Shown here one piece after another: positions 1 to 5,152 of a stretch of DNA of 5,152 nt. Source of the stretch: an uncultured Candidatus Saccharibacteria bacterium (GTDB lineage: Bacteria > Patescibacteriota > Saccharimonadia > Saccharimonadales > Saccharimonadaceae). Each line of letters opens with the position of its first letter. The first letter of the stretch is position 1. A model generated the notes under the pieces. That model was not told the origin of the DNA, did not search any database, and was given only the letters and a program-made list of their open reading frames with translations. The position numbers were made by a program, and so were the translations under genes. The stretch spans positions 1 through 5,152 of the forward strand of contig CAKUXN010000043.1 of NCBI GenBank assembly GCA_934700415.1, in the 5' to 3' direction.

Positions 1-1165
1 TTTCAAAATCATGTTCTTTTGCAATTTTGATTGATTTTTCAGAAAAGCTTTTTCGCAATTTATCGTTAGAAAGAATCTTCACCATCGCCTCGCTAATTTC
101 AGAAACATCACCAGGCCTGCATAAAAACCCATTTTCACCGTTAATACACACCTCGCTAACTGCGCCCTTATCTACCGCAATCAAAGGAAGCCCCGTCGCG
201 GCTGCCTCTATTAATACTATTCCCTGCGTTTCAATCTCAGAAGCCGTAGCAAACACATCACCAAGTTTATATATTTCGTATAGATCAGGTGGCATAATCC
301 TTCCCAAAAAATGTATATTAGCACTCTTCTTGGCTATTTTTTCTAATCGTGGTCGATCTACCCCATCGCCTACAATTACTAGCTGGATGTTCGGCATTTT
401 TTGCTCTGCGGCAAGGAATGCCTCAATTACGGCTCCCACATTTTTTTCAGGGTCAAGTCTCCCTAAATTCAAAACCGTGCGACATTCTTCTTTTAATTCA
501 TATTTAGAATATAACGCTTTTGAAGGTTTACCAGGTTTAAAATTTTTCAAATCGACACCATTCGACACCGCCGCCACTGGTACTGGGAATTCTTTACCGC
601 GCGATAAAATCAGATTTGAAATTGCCTGTTTCGTTGGCATCGTCACAAAATCGCTTTTGCTCTGGCGGTTCACGAAATAAGCTGAAAGTAAAGCATTCAC
701 AGGCTTCTTCATCAAGGCTGGCATTTTTAAAGGTTCAGTAATTACTTCTGGCTGATTATGCTCTGTAGTCACCACGGGAATGTTATTACGTCTTGCATAA
801 TATACTACCGACAAACCAATCGGATCCGATACTTGTACATGTACCACGTCTGGTCTAAATCTCTTTAAAATTTTCTTCACTTCACGCTGTGGGAATATCG
901 AAACCCTAAACCCATGTTTATAAAATAATCGCCTTTTCCCGCCTAGTTCATGAATCTGATCAGGATAAATTTTTGCTTGTACTGAACGTAAATAGTGCAC
1001 ATTCACATCATCTATTATTTCGGTATGATTTTTACCATTTTGTGAAGGGCAAATTACCAGCACCTCATGACCACGCTCAGCTAGCCCAGTCGCTAAATTA
1101 TGCGAAAACACTGCCACCCCGTTTATCATTGGATAGTAAACGGCTGAAGCAATTACAATTTTCAT
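1..1165 (-). CDS. GT4-family glycosyltransferase, GT-B fold (3' end cut by window edge)
   Basis: A retaining glycosyltransferase that moves a sugar from a nucleotide donor to a lipid or glycan acceptor on the inner face of the membrane. The minus-strand frame is open from the ATG at 1165 to the window edge: 388 codons, no stop. Seen motifs: N-terminal YYPMINGV (residues 10-17), the acceptor-side loop; RPDVVHVQ (104-111); TTEHN (133-137); MPT then SNGVD (201-205), typical of GT4; GRLDPEKN (235-242), which opens the donor-binding domain; GDG (266-268); and the EX7E pair E312/E320 in SEIETQGIVLIEA. GT4 enzymes are usually about 370-410 residues, so little is missing. The start overlaps the upstream protease stop by one base (TAATG) and has a Shine-Dalgarno, so the two genes are probably translated from one mRNA. 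The overall pattern resembles diacylglycerol glucosyltransferase and PimA-like enzymes, suggesting glycolipid synthesis, but donor and acceptor cannot be read from sequence. Family assignment is sure; substrate is not. Confidence 0.93.
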   Translation of the reverse strand, partial: MKIVIASAVYYPMINGVAVFSHNLATGLAERGHEVLVICPSQNGKNHTEIIDDVNVHYLRSVQAKIYPDQIHELGGKRRLFYKHGFRVSIFPQREVKKILKRFRPDVVHVQVSDPIGLSVVYYARRNNIPVVTTEHNQPEVITEPLKMPALMKKPVNALLSAYFVNRQSKSDFVTMPTKQAISNLILSRGKEFPVPVAAVSNGVDLKNFKPGKPSKALYSKYELKEECRTVLNLGRLDPEKNVGAVIEAFLAAEQKMPNIQLVIVGDGVDRPRLEKIAKKSANIHFLGRIMPPDLYEIYKLGDVFATASEIETQGIVLIEAAATGLPLIAVDKGAVSEVCINGENGFLCRPGDVSEISEAMVKILSNDKLRKSFSEKSIKIAKEHDFE

Positions 1166-2361
1166 TACAAACCTTTCGCAGCGTCCATCTGCGGGTCACG
1201 CATTGAATTAATATCTTCGTAAGTCCGCTCGACTTCTATATCAGGAGTAATACCAGTTTGGTTTATTGAACGATCGTTTGGTGTATACCATTCAGCCGTA
1301 GTTACTTTAAGCGTTGTACCACCAGAAAGATCATAAAGGCTTTGTACTACGCCTTTACCATAAGTCTTCTCTCCCAAAACCGTCGCTTTCTTATAATCTT
1401 GCAAAGCACCCGCTACAATTTCTGAAGCGGAGGCCGTCGAACCATTTACCAGTACTACCGTCTTCATATCTTTCAAAATCGCCTTACCGCTGGCGGTATT
1501 TGTAGTAGTATTTCCAAAGTGCTTTGATTTTTGCTCCAAGATTTTTTGACTATCAAGCCAAAGGCTAAGTAAATCCTGTGCTGCCGATACGTATCCACCG
1601 CCATTACCACGCAAATCCAAAATCACTTTATTAATTCCCTTTGAGCCAAATTCGCCAGCCATCTTTTGCACCATTGTACCAGTGTTGTCATCAAATCTAG
1701 TGACCGTAATGATTGCCGTCTTTCCATCATAATCCACGTAAGCAGATACGTTATTAATTGCCTCACGCTTCATAGTATAATCGTACTCTTCACCATTTCT
1801 AACAACTGTAACCATCACCTCTGAACCAGTATCACCACGTACTCTTTTAGCAATCTCGTCCGAACTTAAGTTCCAAACTTCTTCACCATCAATTTTAAAT
1901 ATAATATCACCAGCCAAAATCCCAGCCTTACGTGCAGGATTATCCGGCAAAGTTCGAAGCACTCTTACATATCCGTCGCGAAGCCCCATTTCGATACCAA
2001 TTCCAGAACCCACATTTCCATGAAGATCATCATAAAAATCAGAACTCTTTTCCGCATTCATGTATACCGTATATACATCGCCAAGTGCATTAACCATACC
2101 CTCTTTGGCTCCTTCAACAATCACTTTCTCAGGAACATCGCCATTATAAGTGGAAGCCAAACGATTATATACCTCGTTTAGCGGTGTCCAATCTATTTCA
2201 GACGAATAGCTAGTATTAAATCCAAGGTATGGCCCAAAACCTCCAAACCAATTATTCCAGTTAGCCCCCACTACAATGCCAACCATCGCCATCACAGCAC
2301 CGATTATGATAGCATTACCAAGACTTGTCTTTTTTTCTTTCCACTCTACTTTTTCACTCAT
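1165..2361 (-). CDS. S41-family C-terminal processing protease (CtpA/CtpB/Prc type), membrane-anchored
   Basis: A serine protease that cuts exported proteins near their C-termini; it acts outside the membrane. It is 398 residues. Order of parts: a short basic cytoplasmic end (1-14), one membrane segment (about 16-34), a helical N-terminal region with the family pattern around GMVNALGDVYTVYM (88-101), a PDZ domain (about 117-198) with GIGIEMG, NPARKAG and GDIIFKIDGEEV, then the S41 core with LDLRGNGGG (248-256). The Ser-Lys-Gln catalytic set is complete: S311 in GSTASASE, K336 in GEKTYGKG and Q340. The 25- and 4-residue spacings match E. coli Tsp and Bacillus CtpB as I recall them. The protein ends soon after the core, with no extra binding domain. 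The ATG at 2361 is chosen because it precedes the membrane anchor and sits six bases after an extended -10 box; no Shine-Dalgarno is present. Relatives of this family process or degrade peptidoglycan hydrolases and their regulators. The upstream CHAP enzyme is a plausible but unproven target. Calling it ctpA or ctpB would be guesswork. Confidence 0.96.
   Translation of the reverse strand: MSEKVEWKEKKTSLGNAIIIGAVMAMVGIVVGANWNNWFGGFGPYLGFNTSYSSEIDWTPLNEVYNRLASTYNGDVPEKVIVEGAKEGMVNALGDVYTVYMNAEKSSDFYDDLHGNVGSGIGIEMGLRDGYVRVLRTLPDNPARKAGILAGDIIFKIDGEEVWNLSSDEIAKRVRGDTGSEVMVTVVRNGEEYDYTMKREAINNVSAYVDYDGKTAIITVTRFDDNTGTMVQKMAGEFGSKGINKVILDLRGNGGGYVSAAQDLLSLWLDSQKILEQKSKHFGNTTTNTASGKAILKDMKTVVLVNGSTASASEIVAGALQDYKKATVLGEKTYGKGVVQSLYDLSGGTTLKVTTAEWYTPNDRSINQTGITPDIEVERTYEDINSMRDPQMDAAKGL
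1172..1177 (-). promoter_or_regulatory. Shine-Dalgarno of the glycosyltransferase gene
   Basis: The minus strand reads GAAAGG, six bases before the ATG at 1165. It lies inside the last codons of the S41 protease gene. It supports the 1165 start and translation from a shared transcript, since the stop and start codons overlap as TAATG. Confidence 0.7.
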
Positions 2362-2367
2362 TATTTA

Positions 2368-2376
2368 ATTATACCA
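2368..2376 (-). promoter_or_regulatory. Extended -10 promoter for the protease-glycosyltransferase pair
   Basis: The minus strand reads TGG TATAAT: a perfect -10 hexamer (2368-2373) with the TGn extension. No good -35 is seen 17 bases upstream (CTCGCA), as is common for extended -10 promoters. Exactly six bases (2362-2367) separate the hexamer from the ATG at 2361, so transcription should begin at or next to the A of the start codon, giving a leaderless mRNA. The gap back to the CHAP stop is only 35 bases. Readthrough from the CHAP gene is also possible because no terminator is visible. Confidence 0.65.
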
Positions 2377-2389
2377 CAAGTAATTTGTG
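2375..2389. repeat. Short inverted repeat upstream of the protease -10
   Basis: CACAA (2375-2379) and TTGTG (2385-2389) form a five-base inverted repeat around a five-base centre, within the region between the -10 and where a -35 would lie. The position would suit a small repressor site. It is too short to exclude chance, and too short and AT-rich to act as a terminator. Confidence 0.25.
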
Positions 2390-2396
2390 ATGCGAG

Positions 2397-3566
2397 CTAA
2401 AAATGAATATATTTATATCTAGAAGCGGTCGCCGCATCCATCGTACGGGCACCAAAGTCACCATATCTATAAACACCAGAATAAAGAAATGTCGAATACG
2501 CGTTATTATATTCCGTTACATTCACAGAACCATCGGCATTCACGCTTTCCACCCACCATACGTGACCATATAGATTATCATCAATCTGTCCGATAGCTCC
2601 CGCTTCTGGAATATTATCTACACGATAACCAAAAAGGCGCGCCTTGTCATCCCAATAATTTGCATTCCCCCAAGCTAAAATCTTACCATAAGCTTCATAA
2701 GCCTTCCAACCTACATAGCTCACACATTCACAAACATATCCGCCGATATAAGAACCATTGATAGTCGTGCCATAAGCATCTTGATTATGTGGACAATCAC
2801 CTTGCCATGGATAAGTATTGTAACCTGTATATGAACTCCCGCCGTATAGTTCTGGGTGAGCTTCCTTTTCGGCTTGTTCAGCAATTCTTTGAGCTTCCAA
2901 GGCCTGCCTTGCAATTTGTTCATACGCAGCCGCATCATTCTGGTATTTTTCAATCAGAGCCTGCTGCTCAGCCCTAGTAGCTATCAGTGAAGCCTTCGCA
3001 TTTTTTTGCTCCACCAATAATTCCTCTACTTTAATTTTATCAGCCTCAAGTTGTTCTTTTGCTTCTTTGACTTTTGCCGCCGTCACACTAATTTGTTGTT
3101 TTACCACTTCGCCACGAGCCTGTTTTTCGGCCAAATCCGAAATTGAACTCGCACCAGCAAGGATTGTAATCGGCTCCGCGTCACCCTCAAAATGCACATT
3201 AATCAAAAGTTCCGCCAACGCCTCCTGCTGGTCATTTAATTTCTTTTCTGTTTCTTCAATCTGCTCAGTAAGATCGTTAATCTGGGCTTCAGTTTCCGCA
3301 ATAGCTAATTCAGTTCCTGCAATTTCAATATTAAGCTCATTAACTTTCATTTGTAACATGCTGGCTGCATTACTTGCCGTCGCCGCGTTTTTATTAGCTT
3401 CTTGTTCTTTTTCCGCCGCCGCTCTACACTCTGGGCTACGTTTACACGCCAGTGAAATGCCGTCTGCCTCATGCGAAGACAAAACATTAGTGAGAATCGG
3501 CACTACAAGAATATTTGCAAGAACTGCAGCAGTTAATATTTTTTTTGTTTTACTAAGCATTACCAT
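2397..3566 (-). CDS. Secreted coiled-coil + CHAP-domain peptidoglycan hydrolase, PcsB-like, likely FtsX partner
   Basis: Predicted to cut peptidoglycan (amidase or endopeptidase) at the septum. From the ATG at 3566 it has 389 residues. Parts: an export signal with basic KTKK and hydrophobic core (about 11-29); a Cys pair C41/C47; a long Ala/Glu/Lys/Gln-rich coiled coil (about 50-238), broken near 121-155 by a turn-like stretch with ITILAGASSISDLAEK that resembles the non-helical break in PcsB/CwlO/EnvC coiled coils; a Gly/Tyr/Ser linker (240-256); then the CHAP domain (about 257-389). The catalytic set is visible: C281 in ECVSYVGWKAY, H335 in GHVWWVE, and E352 with N354 in TEYN. Length and layout match pneumococcal PcsB (about 392 residues), which FtsEX controls, and this gene directly follows ftsX. 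The frame is open up to a start at 3662 inside ftsX, but that would place about 32 extra residues before the signal peptide. The 3566 start fits the promoter; 3560 (two residues shorter) is an alternative. Five Cys is unusual: see findings. Confidence 0.93.
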   Translation of the reverse strand: MVMLSKTKKILTAAVLANILVVPILTNVLSSHEADGISLACKRSPECRAAAEKEQEANKNAATASNAASMLQMKVNELNIEIAGTELAIAETEAQINDLTEQIEETEKKLNDQQEALAELLINVHFEGDAEPITILAGASSISDLAEKQARGEVVKQQISVTAAKVKEAKEQLEADKIKVEELLVEQKNAKASLIATRAEQQALIEKYQNDAAAYEQIARQALEAQRIAEQAEKEAHPELYGGSSYTGYNTYPWQGDCPHNQDAYGTTINGSYIGGYVCECVSYVGWKAYEAYGKILAWGNANYWDDKARLFGYRVDNIPEAGAIGQIDDNLYGHVWWVESVNADGSVNVTEYNNAYSTFLYSGVYRYGDFGARTMDAATASRYKYIHF

Positions 3567-3579
3567 ATTCTCATTATGG
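3563..3579. repeat. Imperfect inverted repeat across the CHAP -10 and start codon
   Basis: The minus strand reads CCATAAT (3579-3573), GAG, AATATGG (3569-3563): seven-base arms with one mismatch around a three-base centre. It covers the -10 hexamer and the start codon, so it could be an operator or simply chance in AT-rich DNA. Nothing else supports it. Confidence 0.2.
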
Positions 3580-3601
3580 CATATCGTCAAATAAAAGTCA
3601 A
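3573..3601 (-). promoter_or_regulatory. Sigma-70-type promoter of the CHAP hydrolase gene
   Basis: The minus strand shows TTGACT (3596-3601), exactly 17 bases, then CATAAT (3573-3578). Each hexamer matches the consensus at five of six positions. It lies in the 43-base gap after the ftsX stop (TAG, 3612-3610). Six bases separate the -10 from the ATG at 3566, so the predicted transcript starts at the initiation codon. No Shine-Dalgarno lies upstream of that ATG. The hydrolase can therefore be made independently of ftsEX. Confidence 0.8.
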
Positions 3602-3609
3602 TCTTACTC

Positions 3610-4647
3610 CTAAGTTTTATGCAGATACTTAGAAATTGCAAGTCGCGCAGACACTCTACCAATCACAATCCCAATTAGCGCAAAAGCAACGTAAACTAAA
3701 ATTAGTTTATTAGATTCCAAAATCTCTGTAATCGTATTAACATTAATACCGTAATTTGTAAACTTTGGTGCGAAAAACATAAATCCAAAATAGCTCACCG
3801 TCGCCGCAATTAAACCAGCGATTATTCCGCAAATTTCTGCCTCCACAAGAAATGGTCCACGGATAAATCTTTTATCGGCACCAACCAATTTCATCATGTA
3901 TATTTCTTCTCTACGCGAGAAAATCGCCATCCGAATCGTACTAAAGATAATCAAAATCGAAATTGTTAAGAACACCGCCGCAAGAATCATGCCACCAGTT
4001 CGAGCAATTCGAGCCCAAGAAGTAATAGTCGCAATTTCAACCTGATTTACGTCATAAGTCGGAGCTTTTACTCTATCGAGACTCGACTGAAACTTAGCAT
4101 TTGTTTCCACAATATTTCTGATACTATCCAAATTGTCTACATCATAAACTTTAACCCGCATCGTTGCTTGCATTTTTGAAATCATCAATTTTTTCATTTC
4201 ATCATCAAGCACGTTTATAATATCATCACTATCCTTGTTGTCTTCAAGGAATTTTTCATATTCATCTTCCGAAGTAGAAGTCACGACGCTCTTGATATTT
4301 CGGTCTTCTGAAATAATATCCTTTAACTCATTCAAATCTTCTTCTGATGTCGTCGGTTTAAAATAAATAGTAATATCGATTTTATCGCGCATCATTTCGG
4401 CAGTATTAGTCAGAATCACGCTAGCCACTACGGTTACAAACAAAATGATTAGTGTAATTGCCATTACCACAGTCGCCGCAGTCGAAAGCCAAATATTTCG
4501 CGCAAAACCAGAAGTACCATATTTAATGATGCGTCCTTCTTCTCTTAATGGATGACGCTGGCTAGTCTTACGCATTACGCGCAAACCTTTTTTTGCAGTC
4601 TTTTTTAGTTCTTTATTAGACCCTGGTAAATTATTTTTTCTTATCAT
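3610..4647 (-). CDS. ftsX: Cell division protein FtsX, ABC-transporter-like membrane subunit
   Basis: The membrane half of the FtsEX complex. It does not move a solute; it passes FtsE ATPase state to a peptidoglycan hydrolase outside the cell. It has 345 residues: a basic cytoplasmic N-terminus (1-53), TM1 (about 54-79), an extracellular domain (about 80-212) rich in Asp/Glu/Lys, TM2 (about 216-238), a cytoplasmic loop with the FtsX/MacB-type coupling motif RREEIYMMKLVGA (245-257) followed by FIRGPFLVEAE, TM3 (about 269-292), a short outer loop, and TM4 (about 315-333). This is the full FtsX topology. The start ATG (4647) overlaps the ftsE TGA as ATGA and has a Shine-Dalgarno seven bases upstream, so expression is coupled to ftsE. 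The N-terminal tail is longer than in many FtsX proteins and strongly basic (15 Lys/Arg, 3 acidic residues in 1-53). The only Cys is C273 in TM3. The gene next downstream encodes the likely partner hydrolase. Confidence 0.96.
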   Translation of the reverse strand: MIRKNNLPGSNKELKKTAKKGLRVMRKTSQRHPLREEGRIIKYGTSGFARNIWLSTAATVVMAITLIILFVTVVASVILTNTAEMMRDKIDITIYFKPTTSEEDLNELKDIISEDRNIKSVVTSTSEDEYEKFLEDNKDSDDIINVLDDEMKKLMISKMQATMRVKVYDVDNLDSIRNIVETNAKFQSSLDRVKAPTYDVNQVEIATITSWARIARTGGMILAAVFLTISILIIFSTIRMAIFSRREEIYMMKLVGADKRFIRGPFLVEAEICGIIAGLIAATVSYFGFMFFAPKFTNYGINVNTITEILESNKLILVYVAFALIGIVIGRVSARLAISKYLHKT

Positions 4648-5152
4648 TGAATCATCCTTTGCTTTGACCTCAGGGCATGCCCTGGCGTTTGAATAACTTT
4701 CTTCGGCATTTTGGGGCGTGGAGTTTCATCAAGCTTATATATACCACCATTCTTTTGGTCATCCACAATCTTACCGTCTTTCATAGTCACCACGCGTTTT
4801 TGTAAATTATTAACTATATTTTCATTATGTGTTGTCACTAAAATAGTCGTGCCAAAATCATTAATCTTCTTTAGAAGTCCGATTATTTCCTCGGTGGTCA
4901 ATTTGTCCAAGTTTGCCGTAGGCTCGTCCGCAATCAGAATTTTTGGTTGCCTAGCAACCGAACGAGCAATTGACACTCTCTGTTGCTGACCACCCGAAAG
5001 CTGAGCTGGGAATTTTTTCGCCTGATCTAGAAGGTCCACCAGTTCCAAAACTTTCGGAACGGTGCGTCGAATTTCTTTACCACTCATACCTGCAATTTCA
5101 AGCGCAAAAGCCACGTTTTCGTACACAGTACGTCGTGGTAACAATTTAAAGT
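4644..5152 (-). CDS. ftsE: Cell division ATP-binding protein FtsE (5' part outside window)
   Basis: The cytoplasmic ABC ATPase of FtsEX, which powers control of septal wall hydrolysis. The last 168 full codons are visible. The frame is open through the right edge and begins with FKLLPRRTVYENVAFALE, the stretch just after the Q-loop of FtsE, so about 90 N-terminal residues, including Walker A, lie outside. A TTG at 5144 is an internal Leu codon, not the start. Seen in order: ABC signature LSGGQQQR (from 5000), Walker B ILIADEPT with catalytic Glu at 4925-4923, D-loop TANLD, and the switch His in VTTHN (4829-4827). The match to FtsE rather than a generic exporter ATPase rests on the RTVYENVAFAL stretch and the overlapping ftsX. 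After the usual ABC ending (DGKIV...GGIYK) there is an extra tail of about 30 residues, rich in Pro and basic residues. The TGA stop overlaps the ftsX ATG. Confidence 0.96.
   Translation of the reverse strand, partial: FKLLPRRTVYENVAFALEIAGMSGKEIRRTVPKVLELVDLLDQAKKFPAQLSGGQQQRVSIARSVARQPKILIADEPTANLDKLTTEEIIGLLKKINDFGTTILVTTHNENIVNNLQKRVVTMKDGKIVDDQKNGGIYKLDETPRPKMPKKVIQTPGHALRSKQRMIQ
4655..4660 (-). promoter_or_regulatory. Shine-Dalgarno of ftsX
   Basis: The minus strand reads AAAGGA, seven bases before the ftsX ATG at 4647, inside the final codons of ftsE. It fixes the ftsX start and shows that this genome uses Shine-Dalgarno initiation for genes inside operons. Confidence 0.8.
4671..4684. 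repeat. Perfect 14-base palindrome in the 3' end of ftsE
   Basis: CAGGGCATGCCCTG is its own reverse complement. It is GC-rich against an AT-rich background and lies within ftsE codons for Pro-Gly-His-Ala-Leu, ending about 23 bases before the ftsX start. In RNA it could fold as a five-pair stem with a CAUG loop just upstream of the ftsX Shine-Dalgarno. No U-run follows, so it is not a terminator. The role is unknown. Confidence 0.5.

Noticed and set aside
27..680. Plus-strand open frame of 217 codons
   Set aside because: It lies antisense to the glycosyltransferase, whose minus-strand frame carries all GT4 motifs. The plus frame shows no recognisable domain and no ribosome binding site.
2362..2396. 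Terminator between the CHAP gene and the protease gene
   Set aside because: The only hairpin is five AT-rich pairs with no U-run, so it is not a credible rho-independent terminator.
3429..3455. Lipobox-like SLAC at residues 38-41 of the CHAP protein
   Set aside because: A lipobox needs Leu/Val at -3 and the Cys right after the hydrophobic core. Here -3 is Ser and the Cys is about 12 residues beyond the core.
3067..3594. Plus-strand open frame of 175 codons, hydrophobic and Ser/Ala-rich
   Set aside because: It is the antisense of the coiled-coil coding region. Ala/Glu/Lys codons read backwards give Ser/Phe/Cys-rich strings. No promoter or Shine-Dalgarno supports it.
3567..3662. Longer start for the CHAP gene at 3662, overlapping ftsX
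   Set aside because: It would put about 32 residues before a normal signal peptide and would contain the near-consensus promoter within the gene. The ATG at 3566 fits both signal peptide and promoter.
2428..4479. Octamer GTCGCCGC four times in the same orientation (2428, 3379, 3800, 4472), considered as an uptake or Chi-like motif
   Set aside because: All four copies fall in the same codon phase as GCG GCG ACN (Ala-Ala-Thr), so codon and amino-acid preference explains them. A genome-wide count would be needed to revive the idea.
5142..5144. TTG at 5144 as the start of ftsE
   Set aside because: The frame continues upstream (Phe-Lys before the Leu) and matches the FtsE sequence after the Q-loop. 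Walker A must lie outside the window, so this is an internal codon.

Overview
The window looks like a densely packed piece of an AT-rich bacterial chromosome. All five genes lie on the minus strand and gaps between them are 43 bases or less. Read in transcription order (right to left), they are the 3' part of ftsE, complete ftsX, a secreted coiled-coil plus CHAP-domain peptidoglycan hydrolase, a membrane-anchored S41/C-terminal processing protease, and a GT4 glycosyltransferase cut by the left edge. TGA serves as a normal stop (end of ftsE), so the standard code applies. The protein style, with a cell-envelope set resembling Gram-positives and very tight packing, suggests a Candidate Phyla Radiation bacterium, most likely Saccharibacteria (TM7). 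That placement is inference from general resemblance, not from a search.

Layout: 5152-4644, FtsE ABC ATPase, N-terminus off the window. 4647-3610, FtsX, starting inside the ftsE stop (ATGA overlap) with a good Shine-Dalgarno. 3609-3567, a 43-base gap holding a near-consensus promoter. 3566-2397, CHAP hydrolase. 2396-2362, a 35-base gap with an extended -10 promoter. 2361-1165, S41 protease. 1165-1, glycosyltransferase, fused to the protease gene by a TAATG stop/start overlap. No stretch over 300 bases lacks a gene. No RNA gene, mobile element, CRISPR array or convincing rho-independent terminator is visible.

Functionally this is a division-linked cell-wall cluster. In other bacteria, FtsE hydrolyses ATP in the cytoplasm and FtsX passes the conformational change through the membrane to a coiled-coil hydrolase (PcsB in pneumococcus, CwlO in Bacillus, EnvC adaptor in E. 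coli). The CHAP protein here has the PcsB architecture and similar length (389 residues) and directly follows ftsX, so it is the obvious FtsX partner. The S41 protease faces the outside and could process or remove such a hydrolase, but that is only inference from position. The glycosyltransferase probably makes a glycolipid or another envelope glycan.

The most notable signal is regulatory. The two genes with their own promoters (CHAP and S41) both have a -10 hexamer ending exactly six bases before the ATG, with no Shine-Dalgarno between. This predicts transcripts that begin at the start codon (leaderless mRNA). The two genes inside operons (ftsX and the glycosyltransferase) have clear Shine-Dalgarno sequences instead. 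I did not find a wholly new system in this window.
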